Part shown: positions 11,471 through 22,504 of the stretch, piece after piece
How the letters are laid out: the number at the start of each line of letters is the position of its first letter
How positions within the stretch are numbered: the stretch's first letter is position 1
DNA from: Muricea muricata
Lineage: Eukaryota; Cnidaria; Anthozoa; Malacalcyonacea; Plexauridae
Reading direction: 5' to 3'
DNA length: 64,000 nucleotides
Assembly (NCBI GenBank): GCA_963855995.1
Contig: OY979716.1
Location: 45,040,213-45,104,212, forward strand
Notes under the pieces: model-generated
What the model was told of the DNA's origin: nothing
The model's input: only the letters and a program-made list of their open reading frames with translations
The model's database searches: none
Position numbers and translations under genes: made by a program

Positions 11471-14400
11471 ATGTCTTCGCGAAAGAAAGGCGCTTCGGCA
11501 AAGTCTGGTGGGTTTTATTGTGTTGCTGGTGGCCCAAATCAGCAAAGCTGCAAGAATTCAACCTCAACTGAAGGGATATCGATGCATGCATTCCCCTCAG
11601 ATAAAGAAACGAGGAAAAAATGGGTAGATTTTGTTCGGCGACACCGTCCGCATTTCCAGCCTACTCGATATTCTGCCCTTTGTTCAATTCATTTTGAAGC
11701 GCAATGTTTTAATTGAATGTTCAATTTGGCCGACCTCGAAGGTGAGTCTGGATCAAGTTCATTCGCTAAATCAAAGAGACGGCTAGAGAAAGGTTCCATA
11801 CCAACTATACATGCCACAAACGAACCCGAGCAAAAGGAATCAGTTTCTGAATGCAGTCACAGACAAGTAAGGGCTTTCAACTTTTACACAGTATTTATAA
11901 ATTTTAGTTTAAGACTAAAGTAACTGTTCTCGCCTTGTGTGCGCGTTTACATATTTTCCGCTATTTTAAATATTTTCCGGCATAATTCTGAATAATGTTT
12001 CTCTCAAATTTAACATCATAGACGATGCGTGAAATCCGAAGCAAAATGGCACCATCGGCATCGGAGACGACAAAAGTCGCTGCTATTGTTGGTGAAACTG
12101 AAAAACAGGCAACAAGCGAAGACCTTGAAGAAACTACCGATATGCCTGAGGAGACAATCGAAATAGCAACTGTGGCGACTGAAACCGAAGCAAGTAAAGA
12201 GAGTGCAATTTGCAATTCGTGCGTGACGTTGAAGGCAAAGGTTGTTGCACTGCAAAAGAAGTGTTGGCGTTTGCGTCAGAGGGCAGTCGGGCCCTCGGTG
12301 GGATGAAAACCTGCTTCGGTTATGTCTGAAGAACCTTCAGAAGATAGCAGCAGTCATGACAAAAGTGAACACAGCAGCAAAGTCAGGACTGATGACAGCC
12401 CACCATCACAGACATCTTTTGATCCCAAGGCAGAAACATCGGAGTCAAGTGAATTCCTATCACAAAGTGAAGATGAGGAACATGAAAGCCGCAATGAGAT
12501 AAGGTTAGTATCCTTAGCTGATAAAATAACAGCACATAGGACCTCGAGTGGAACATACATTACTGTGTGAGTCGTGAGTTTATTACTTTATTATCAATAA
12601 TATATATTAATAATGCACACACCAGTGAGAGGTTTCACCCAGAAAGGGGCAGGTATGCCTACTTTAACAGCTAAATTTGGAGAATTGGCAAAAAGTTACA
12701 TTCCAAAATGTCATATCCTGTTGGTATGTCCAATACTGCTAAAAGGGCAAACAACTGGCTTTTAAACTATATATAGACTTCCAGTGTTGTGTTTTCATAG
12801 ATGGGATCCAGTATCGTCCTCGTCTAAAGTAGAACCAAAGTTCATTGTGTTCTATTCCAACCTTCTGGCATTGTTCTCTATGTTCTGCTTCACTTGCAAA
12901 GCAGATAAACCCCAGGTCAATATGAAGAAAAATGGTACAACTGTGTTTGTTCAGCAGGAATGCTTGCATTGTCACAATTCATTCAAGTGGAGTTCCCAGC
13001 CCCTCATTCTCACAAAATTCCCTGCTGGTAATATCCTTCTTAGCTTTGCCATTCTTGTTTTGGGTGCATCAATAAGTAAAGTTTTGTTGGTTTTCAAACA
13101 CCTGGGTTTGTCTGTGTATAGCATCAGGACATTCTTTCGACATCAGTCAGATCTGCTACTACCAAGTATTGCTTGTTATTGGGAATCATACCAACAGGCC
13201 CTCTTTAACAAGTGGAAAGAAAGTGACAACATTTGGAGTGGCGATGGCCGATTCAATTCCATGGGTCATAGTGCCAAGTATTGTGCATATACTTTCATGA
13301 ATTGTACAGCACTCAAGATTGGGCACTTTGAGCTATTGCAAGTAAGTAGAAAATTATAGATTAAAGATTGCTAACTTTCAGCTAGTATATTGTGGAATTT
13401 GTGCAAATTCCATTTTTGAGCAAAGGATAGGAATTCTCAGAGTGAATGTAATACATTGCGAGAAATTGCATAACATTGCCAGATTTATGCTGAAATCAGG
13501 CATTATAGTGGTCAGGGACATTCAGAGGGTGACAAAAGTGGTAATTTGCTTTGGGCCAGAGGCTAAAGGCCCCTCAAAAAATAATAAAGCAATAAAATAA
13601 AAAGAAAATCGAGTGAAGTATGTCCATAGAGGAAGGGCTCTTCAGACGATTTTTGCCCTGGGCTCCCTAATTTCTCTGAATGCACCTGAAAGTGGTTTCA
13701 CTTATGTAATGCAAATTTATAGGGTTTGATAATTGATTCCTCTCAGGCAAATGAAACAGAAGGCAGCAGTACCAAAATGGAACTTGAAGGTTGCAAGCGT
13801 GGTTTTGGTTTTCTAGTTGCAGCTGGTCAGCGTATCACAACCTTTGTTTCTGATCGTCACCGTGGGATTGCTAGGTGGTTCGCTGAATTTCATAAATCTG
13901 TGAAACATTACTTTGATCTCTAGCATGTTGACCGGTCAAATACAAAGAAACTGTTAAAAGCAAGCAAAGAAAAGGATTGTGAACGCATATCAAAGTGGAT
14001 CAAAGCAATAAGTAGGCACATGTATTGGTGTGCAGTGTCAACAAAGGAGGGATTTGGTGACATGATTGTTGCAAAATGGAAATCCCTTATAAGGCACATT
14101 TCAAACAAACACACTGATCATGATGACCCCTTATTCAAAAACTGTGCACATGGAGAAATAAGTAAGAAGAAGTATATCAAAGTTGGTATGTCTTTAATAA
14201 AATGTATTGGCCAAAATTATTCGTGTGCATGGTTTCATAATTTATGATAATTTGATAAAAAAGTAATATTTTTGTTCGATGTTCCCACCTTTTTAGGAAC
14301 AAAGGCTTATGATAAATTAAAGCTGATTCTCTTAAAGAAGTCTTTGGTTAATGACATACGTCGACTCTCCCCACATGAGCAAACCAGCTGTTTGGAAGGG

Positions 14401-15650
14401 TTTCACTCGACATTGAACCAGTGGCATCCGAAAATGTTATGCTTTTCGTGGATGGGAACTTACTGCAGGTAATTATCATCCAATAATCAATACCCAGGGT
14501 TCACATTTTTATCAAGTGAAAACCTTGATAGAACCTGGTCATATGATTTGATAAAAAAGTAGGTACAACTACAGTACCACTTCAAAACTTGTATTTATGT
14601 AACAATATTTGCAAACCTACTAGGTTTATTCAGATCATGTAACACCTTCCATCAACTCACTGCTAAATTCCTCTGATATTGTATGAGCAGGAGAGGTGTT
14701 ATAATGAAGCTTGTTTATGAAGGACTCTTCAGAAAAATATGTCAAAAAAATTTACAAGTAAATGTCACCTCATGTTATTATAATAACCAATTCTAAGTGA
14801 AGAGGTACTTTGCTGCGCAGCGGCACTTTTATGTGTGAGATTGGTGTCAGGTGTTAAGGCAACTAAAATATTTCAAAAGCATTGCCAGTATTGATGTTTG
14901 GAAAACTTTTTGTTTTGACAGGCATATCTTGGCATGCTTGAAAAGAAAAGAAGAATTTTCAATGAAAATGTCAGGAGAGAGACGATGAAAAGAATAGATG
15001 GACAGAAATTAAAGTCTCTTACCCAAAACATAAGTTGGGAGACGAGGTGGTCAGAGAAGTGGCAGTGCCTGCAACATATAGTGAGTACAAAATGCTATGC
15101 TTAATCCAAGAACCAAATTGAGATTCAACTTGACCATGCTTTAAATCATGACTTGTATGATATGAAATGTACTCTAAAGACAGTGTAAAGAAAATAATTT
15201 ACTTTACAGTATTTACAAAGTGAAATTTTACATTAAATTTTCAGATTATGCATCTGCTATTAGGGATGTACTCTTCTGTACATCACTAGCTGAATTGAGA
15301 AAAACAAAACAGAAATATGAAAAGAAATGCCCAGGTCCAATGAATCAGATTTTCCCTGATAAAATGCCGAAGTCAGATGCAGTTGCTCAGTATGAAAAAC
15401 GGAAAAGCCTTCAAACTGAACTTGAACCTCTAGGTAAGGTTGAAAACAATTAATTAAGCAATATCAATTTATAGTGCAACCATTAAATACAAAAGTTTGC
15501 AGGTGAAGTTCAGGATGTGTTACAGAAGGAGAAAGAGAAAGAAAAGAACACACAAGATAAAGGGAAAAGAAAGGCACCCACATGTCGAACATGTGGCAAA
15601 AACCCATGAAAGGGCATCCTAAAGGGAGATGTGCAAGTGATGCAAATGAA
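11471..15650 (+). pseudogene. THAP-domain DDE transposase, spliced, decayed
   Basis: The start at 11471 opens a THAP zinc-finger domain (FYCVAGGP, MHAFPSDKETRKKWVDFVRR, CSIHFEAQCF). Later exons give a coiled/basic segment (CNSCVTLKAKVVALQKK, 12220-12280). The catalytic domain follows: PQVNM then CLHCHNSFKWSSQP, GNILLSFAIL, TFFRHQ and GDGRFNSMGHSAK (12780-13341); FVSDRHRGIARW (13840); CLEGFHSTLNQW (14400); and a C-terminal CRTCGK motif (15585). Likely exon ends with consensus GT/AG are 11866/12022, 13341/13723, 14185/14297, 14468/14932, 15080/15245 and 15433/15503. Breaks: TGA at 11714, TAG at 13921 where the family has Trp before His (YxDxWH), and a shifted frame near 15600. It would bind the element ends through THAP and excise and insert the DNA. 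Confidence 0.8.
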
Positions 15651-16437
15651 TGATTATCTTGAGTTTTGTTAAATCAATTACACAATTATAGATGAACATA
15701 TAAACATTTTATTATCAAGCCCTCTTGCTATGCCCTAGCCTGGGACTTAACATTAATTTTATATGTAAATAATTCAGTTATCTCCTAAAAAACATTTGTT
15801 GAAGCAAAAAAGTTGTTTGAATCAAATGCAAAGTATCAATATGTAATAAAACGGTAGTTGAATTGAAATCAAGGTCGTACAAAAATTATCAACTTTGCAT
15901 TCAGCTCGAATGATCGCTCTTACCTCAACATTACATACTAAGTTCAATTATTATATACTAAGCGTCAAGGTTCAATTAATCTTCCTTGTTGGTCAAAAGT
16001 GTATGAAATTATAGTGAAGAAATTTAACGGTTACCCTAGTATTGCATTGGAGCAGTGGATAGTACTTTATGCACCACAAATAACAAGTCGACGAAGCTAA
16101 GGTTTTGTTTTCTATTAAAAAGTGTAATTGAATGTACATTTTATGGTATTTTTCTTCTTCTTTGACACTTATTAAATAATAAAATACTTATTGACTGTGT
16201 CCCTCAGGAAACAGTATGCTTAGGTTTAGCCTAGGGAAACATTGGCAGTCAAGGGTCCACAAAACATACTGTTTGCCTCAGGCACAAACAATAAATACCT
16301 TAAATAGTTTAATACCTAATCCAAGTTATACTATTTTTCTATTTAGCCCCCAACTAAAAATTATTAAAAGTGATTACTGTCATCACATTTCTAATATGGT
16401 GAATATTTTTATTGTTCTTCTGAGCGTTTAAATCCTC

Positions 16438-17280
16438 TTAGGTCACTGTGGAAAATGTAGTCCTAATGCTGTCACAAATACAGGCTGACAGTGGACGAGC
16501 ATTTTCCCAGCCTATATGGCCACACAACCAGCTAATTAGCCATCTATACGCCACAGCACGACAAAATCTGAAATGAAAATGTTTCAAGTAGTAGTACCCT
16601 GAACTTTTGAAAAGAAAAAACGTGTTCAAGATAAAAATATGCTGTATTGTATAAAGAGAACACTTACTCGTTTTCACTGCTCTGGGATTTCCCTCGACGT
16701 TTATACTTTTTGCCGTCTTTACCTCGCAATAAAGGCCCAACGTTTAACAAAACTGCTTTGTGGGTCAGTGGATCATATTCATTATGCTCCCGAATACACT
16801 TCACTTCAAGCCCTTCAAAAGCGAGCTTCGCCAACACAGGTGAAAGTTCTTTACAACACCGAAATTCACGTGCCCCAACCAAATTTTCGGTGCGACAGTT
16901 GCCACATTTACACCTGTAATAAAAAACACAAAGATTTGTTGAAGCGAAGCTGGTTTCTTCAGAGTTCATTTCAATTAAAAAAGCTTCATACCATGAGTTG
17001 ACATTCACAATCCCATCGTAACGTTTCTCGAGTTCCTCACGTGCAATTCTGTCTTCATCTTCGTAAGAATCATCGCTTGAACTGCCATCATCAGAAGCTT
17101 CTGGGTCATTCTCATAAGGTTCGACGGAATTAAAATTGTATTCAAAATGAGATTCATCTTCTGATTCTTCGCCAGATGCCGATTTGGAAGCTTTCTCTCA
17201 TGATAAAAATATCGACTAAACGTTCGAATTTCTGCTTTTTCGCTAATAGAAATCATACAAGTTCTAATTTGTAAACAATG
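16438..17280 (-). CDS. P2X7 C-terminal 'ballast'-like zinc protein, three exons
   Basis: Exon 1 (about 17200-16992) encodes an acidic, serine-rich stretch (EESEDESHFEYNF, DDGSSSDDSYEDED). Exon 2 (16913-16668) begins exactly at the zinc motif: the codons joined across the intron give WCKCGNC, then CCKELSPV and CIREHNEYD. Exon 3 (16567-16438) gives FCRAVAYRWLISWL and RPLSACICDSIRTTFS, then stop. Intron borders are GTATGA...TTACAG and GTAAGTG...TTTCAG, and the phases fit. This Cys pattern followed by AYRxxxxW and CxxxxIRxxFP is the P2X7 cytoplasmic ballast fold, found in invertebrates without the channel. The first-exon frame is open only after a TGA near 17200, so the start is uncertain and the gene may be damaged. 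It has no transmembrane segments. Confidence 0.75.
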
Positions 17281-17294
17281 GATGTTCCCAGTTA

Positions 17295-17302
17295 TGACGT
17301 CA
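17295..17302 (-). promoter_or_regulatory. CRE-like palindrome TGACGTCA in right inverted repeat
   Basis: Mirror copy of the site at 11413-11420, just upstream of the minus-strand gene. Having it in both repeats would give both genes the same promoter input. Confidence 0.4.
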
Positions 17303-17586
17303 CAGCTCGTACCCAGGCCTACATTATATTTTCGCATCAATATCATCAAAAATCACTACTTTTAGATGCTTTTTCGAAGGGAAAGAAAAATCGGATTGAA
17401 TTGATTTTTCGAATTTGTAACAATTAGCTGTCTTACTTTCATATTATCAGATAAAAAATTTCATGTCATGGGCACTTTAAATGGCTTCCGACTATTTATA
17501 CATTGGCTATCACGTCAGCAGGCTAAAATGTATTTTAGCCCGCAAAATATGTCACAATGCTCGCTAAAGTTATTATAATAGTAATT

Positions 17587-17625
17587 TATAGTCTTCACTC
17601 CTCAAGTGAGGCCATTCAACATGGC
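17587..17625 (-). repeat. Inverted partner of the 713-752 repeat
   Basis: Reverse-complement match to 713-752, differing by one short indel. It begins at the right end of the THAP transposon and may reflect an insertion preference or an unrelated dispersed repeat. Confidence 0.6.
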
Positions 17626-19190
17626 TGCCGGTCGCAAAGCATGACTTACTTCCAACTTAAGTTTTTATTAGAGACTTGTATTAGCGTATGCTATTCAGTA
17701 TAAGTACATATCACTGATAAAAAGTGATGCCGAAAAAATGGCCAATTTGAGTCCTTGCTGATGCCATCTCCATGACAACTGGTCCACTATTCTCATGTGA
17801 ATTACCACTGACCAACCACGGTCCTAATGATTTCACAGACGCTTTCCCTCCCGAAAACAAGTATAAATTCTACTTTAAATTTTTTCAAAAAACAAATTTG
17901 CAGTTCAAGAAATGGGTCAATTTTGTCTGGTGTATGGATGCCATCGAAGAAAGACAAGAGAAAATGTTTCTTCTCACTGTGTTATAAAATTTATCTCCAC
18001 GAAAAATGCTAAAGTATTGGATACTGGAGGGAAATTTGTCATAAATATAAAGCCGCAAAACATGCATGTTTTACTATGTCTTATTTTAAAAATTTTTTCC
18101 CATAGTTTTATGCAGATACTTTAAACCAGTTTTACTGTAAGTTAATAGCTGTTGAACTGGGTGAAGTGCAGTTTGTATAGGGAATTGCACGGCACTACAA
18201 GAAATATTCAAAGTCGCTATAAAAGTAACACTGCACATCATGTATTACACAACTGTAAACTGCACCCATTTAATAGTCTGTCTCTTGTTGTAATTAAAGA
18301 TGTCATAATACAAATTCCCCTTATTCTCTGGTTGAATGTCTGCACCCATAGCATTACTGATTTCAAAGTGAATAATGGCAAGACATCCAGAAAACAAAAT
18401 AGGAAAGCAAAACATATAAGGATGCTTTAGCATGCATGCATGCATGCAATTTTGCCTATTGTAAACCAAAGTCTGCTAAAACCAATGAATTTTCCCCTTA
18501 GTAAAGTTGTTTGCCTACAAACTCACTGTCTGTAATTATCAGAATATGTAATACGAAATCTTTAAACCTAAAAAAATAATTATGAGTGTGCAAAGTTGGG
18601 GTGAGGGAAATCTAAAACCAAGTTTTCAGACCTTTTGGAATTTCAATTTTCTGATATAATTTCCTTGAGGGAATATGGAGCTTTTCAGCAAATACCCAAT
18701 GCAGTTTGCTGCTAATAGTACATGAAATGTTTGCCTTTATTATTGAATATTTTTTTATTCAGGTAGAAAAGAATAAGATAGAAGTATTGACAGGGGATGA
18801 ACAAAATGGCATGTCTCATGGCCCAGTGCAAATAATATTAACCAACCAAGACAATTTTAGTGATGAAACATCAAGTTTGTGAGGAGGTTATTAGTGTGTT
18901 AGAGAGACATCTGACAGACAATGGAGAAATGTTATTTATTTGTTTATTTGTTATATATGTAAGCATATGCATTCAAGCTTTATTAAAAATATGCAATAGT
19001 TAATAATTACTTTTGAATATGAATAATATATGTTTTAAATATATAAATATGAAAGTGTAATAAAATTCATGAACTGTAGTTTGCAACTTCTTTTTTAACC
19101 AAATTGGAGATGATCAATGGAACATGGATCTAAAAAGATAACGGAAGCTACAAGAAATTTTACACTCCAAGGGAAAAGTAATTACGCATG
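17626..19190. other. No confident gene; possible THAP first-exon scrap at 17912
   Basis: A frame starting at 17912 reads MGQFCLVYGCHRRKTRENV, which resembles the start of a THAP domain, but no continuation was found. A short TGCATGCA tandem lies at 18430-18450. The rest is AT-rich and featureless. Confidence 0.3.
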
Positions 19191-19595
19191 CATGCATGTG
19201 TATGGTGGCCTATCGTTGTCATTTAAAATTCGTGCAAAAATATACAATGACAAAAATAAATTTAAAATTAAACTAAAAAAAGAACTAAAACAAAATTAAA
19301 TTAAAAACAATAAGGAATTTAATTAAATTATAGTGCTAAAAAAATTGATATTTAAAAAAAAACTAAACTGAAAGTCATTTTGATTTAGAATAGAAATCAA
19401 AAGTAAAATGAAATTCATGCCAGCCTATCGTTGTCACAGTATGCCATGATGCTTTGCACGAAACACATGCGGTAGTACTTGACATTTCAATAATTATTTA
19501 TAGTCGCAACAACGAGTAACCAAGCATGGAGAAACTTCAAACAAACTATGAAAGAAAAATGACTTACGAAGGGCAAAAAGAAAGAAAGGTGTGTT

Positions 19596-20750
19596 TTGAA
19601 TTCAGGTGAACTTGTTGTACAACGACTTAGCTCAACTGTCTCTGGCAAAGCACAGAAACATTCAAGGGTAGGTCCACAAGAATTCGTATCCTTCCCATAT
19701 GAAGAAATGTCGATCAACAACATCAAGTCTGCATGCGAGAAACACTTTTGGTCTGTCACTGAGGGTGGATTAGTATGTGATGTTGTAGCTGGAGATCAAG
19801 GGCCGTCATGCAGAATGTTGGATCAGCTTCCCGATACGAAGGTCATCCATGTTCATTTTATTGAATGCGAACTTGAAACCATACAAGATACCTCTGGATC
19901 TCCTTCAAAACGTATTAAAAAAACACGGAATTTGTTTGGTGGTTCACCGTCCAAAGCAGACACGATGGACAAACTGAAAAAGCATTACCCGAAAAGCCTT
20001 TCGATATCCGAAATGCTGAAGTTGGGGAAAAAATGTATGACAACTGTAGAACTTTTCACATTTGACCTTCAGTCAATGTCACGGTCAAAACAATCCGAAT
20101 GAGTAGAATTTTCGATGTCAAAGAAACCGTTCGCTTCTGGAGGCTTTCGCAAGGCATGCAAGGCTACATCATTGCACCAACACAATTCGCAAACAAGACC
20201 TGGGTTATAAAGAAATACTTGCCTTCTACTTTGAAAACAATTGAAGATATGGAGCAAACGGCAGAGAGTCATACAAAAAAAGTAGTGCAAATGCACCATC
20301 TTGCTGCTAGTATGGCTGATAGTTTATCTGTTGCAGTAAAGAAAACCAAAAACCAAGAGCTATTCGGCGAATTCTTCTAGTACACGAAGATTTTCATGGG
20401 TAAAATGGATGATGAGTATATCACAGTGGAGGAATTTATAAATGGAGAGTTCGTTAAATATTTGAACAACACTGGTGAACTTTGCACTGAAGCAAACGAT
20501 GAAACTTAGTCAAAAGGCTGAGTGTCTTGCACACTTCTCCTTTGTCAAATCAGAGAAAAGGCTTATGCTCGTTGATATCCAAGGCAGCAGTGCCAATCTT
20601 TACAATCCTGAAGTTGCCTCTTTGGAATTAGCAGATGATGGTGAAATACTGTTTTGTGCAAGTAATCTTTCTAAAATAGCAATTGATACCTTTATTGGCT
20701 TTCATGTTTGCAACCAATACTGCAAATTGTTAGAGCTACAGAAACTGTGA
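19596..20750 (+). pseudogene. Alpha-kinase (MHCK/EF2K family) gene inside the transposon
   Basis: The first part (19596-20102) has no recognised domain. Then, across frameshifts, comes an alpha-kinase: PFASGGFRKACKAT (N-lobe glycine/alanine motif, near 20130), TWVIKKYL with the ATP-site lysine (20205), EEFINGEFVKYLNN (20430), AHFSFVKSEKRLMLVDIQG with the conserved VDIQG (20525-20585), and LYNPEV. The frame shifts near 20095-20130, a stop lies at 20378-20380 and another near 20506. Alpha-kinases phosphorylate Ser/Thr in helical targets. Either the element captured a host kinase or the family carries one regularly; a single copy cannot decide. The kinase lies convergent to the transposase. Confidence 0.75.
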
Positions 20751-20802
20751 ACACTAAGTTTCAAAATTCAGGATTAAGTGAATCAGCAAGATTTTCAAAT
20801 AA

Positions 20803-21562
20803 TGCATGAGTCAAATCCAAGTGTGCCCATCCCCCCCCCCTGAGCCACCCCGGGGCATTTGCTTGTCTAGTACGTCCCAGGGGTGGGGCATTTGAAATGA
20901 TGATTCTATTATTTTAGAACAAATAATAATACAAAACAACATAATCAAACCAGTTTCAAACAATATCAAAATATATGTTGATATGTTATGATATAAAAGA
21001 AGGTTCCAAATAATGTCCCTATTTATTGTTTGTAGTACTGGTAATTAGACTGTATTGAATGTTAAAATAACACGCTAGACAGTATTCAAACCCTAAATTC
21101 AAATTGTTTTCGAAATATGCGTAATATAAATTCTGTTTAGTAATAAATTCCCTGTATGTTTGCATGGTGATTTTCACGTTAAAACATAATTTTGTGGAAA
21201 CACCACGTAAGTTTATTATTATCATGTCATAAACTTACGTGGTGTTTCCACAAAATTATATTTTAATGAATTCTGTTTGTTTCATGCTTCGTATAAATCA
21301 TATATATTAATTCAATAGTCGTATATATGATTTATACGAAGCATAAAATGAACAGAATTATTACGCCTATTTAAAAAACAATTTGGATTTAGGGTTTCAG
21401 ATTTCAGGTGTCCCTGGCGAGGGGAATTTGCCGACTACTTTTTGCCCCACTGCGGGGCATTTTCACATGTATTTTATCCCCACCCCTGGGGATTAACCAC
21501 GTATTTTAAAAATTTGTCAAAAGCCCGGGGGAGGATGGGCACGCTTGGATTTGACTCATGCA
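20803..21562. mobile_element. MITE with TAA duplication (PIF/Harbinger-like), nested
   Basis: The ends are TGCATGAGTCAAATCCAAG and the exact inverse, followed inward by TGTGCCCATCC versus GGATGGGCACG and by CCCC/GGGG-rich arms. TAA flanks both ends (20800-20802, 21563-21565). A TWA duplication is typical of PIF/Harbinger. No transposase is present. Two consecutive long hairpins occupy the centre (about 21186-21360). Confidence 0.72.
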
Positions 21563-21599
21563 TAATGAAATTTGGACTGAACGGTATTGATTCTCAAGT

Positions 21600-22500
21600 T
21601 ACCAAGTTATATAAACACGGCCTATATTGTTAATTTGTTTTGCTGGTTTCTTTTTAGCTGATTGCATGGTGTATTTTAGTTATTTTAAAGGTACATTTAC
21701 TCTCCCCCATGGGAAATAATGAATTTACTATTGTTATAATTAATATCTCCCCCTTCTATTTTCCTGCAAAGTGAAGTGTGGACTTTCACTGAAAGACCTA
21801 GTTTTATAATTGTATTTCTACTTAAGTAAACATAACTGCCTGAAACATTGTTTTGAATTCTAATTTGATTGTATAATAGGGTTTGTTGCTCGATTGGAAC
21901 AAAGTAGTATTTTTCCCAGGTTGTTTCTTTACTTTCTTGACACAAATTTTGAATATATTTCTGTAATAGTCTGACTAGCTGAAATTAAGCACCAAACATA
22001 TTTGACAGCTGCATAAACAGCAATTCACAGTCAGGCAATCTTTATTGCACCCAAATCCTCCCTCCTTTTTTAACTTGCTTGGTCAAAGTTTTCTTGTCAA
22101 AAGGTTTTGCACAAAATTTAAAAGTATGCTTATGCATAAAATTATGACAGGAGACACAGGTAAATAGTGACAGCATATCAAGTCTTTACATGTACAATAA
22201 AACTTATGAATTTGCCAAACTTTAGATAGAATTTGAATGTCAAGTGTGTCCTGACCTATGCATTGTATTTATGTACAGCAGCTATGTATTTATCACTTAC
22301 TGGTCAGGTCACATTTAAATACATTGACACTAGTTGTAATTACATAACACTATTTACACATCCTGAATGGCAGCTAGACAAACTTGACTGTTTTAGACAA
22401 CAATAAATTATTCTTTGACTGAGGGGTAATCCTGAAAGATCAATCCTTGTGGATCAGTGTAACACTCAGAGAGTACCAATTCATAAAGAAAGAGATGCAG
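21600..22500. other. Transposon interior without recognised gene
   Basis: AT-rich spacer between the alpha-kinase remnant and the last transposase exon. No domain was recognised in any frame. Confidence 0.35.
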
Positions 22501-22504
22501 CAGT

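Larger units (their letters stand above)
11195..17585. mobile_element. 6.4-kb DNA transposon: THAP-DDE transposase plus P2X7-ballast-like gene
   Basis: Long imperfect terminal inverted repeats bound the element. ATTACTATTATAATAACTTTA starts at 11195 and its inverse ends at 17585. Further in, AAAGTGCC, ATGACATGAAATTTTTTAT (11271-11300) matches the inverse at about 17450-17478, and GTGACGTCATAACTGGG (11412-11428) matches the inverse at 17287-17303. Between them are two convergent spliced genes: a transposase on plus and a cysteine-rich protein on minus. The transposase resembles the THAP-bearing families often filed under Kolobok, but the expected TTAA duplication was not seen, so the superfamily is left open. 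The right repeat has about 80 extra bases. Confidence 0.72.

Noticed and set aside
21260-21350. Resemblance to a loxP-type recombination site (CTTCGTATA ... TATACGAAG)
   Set aside because: The arms are part of a much longer hairpin stem, the spacer is not 8 bp, and there is no recombinase nearby; chance similarity.
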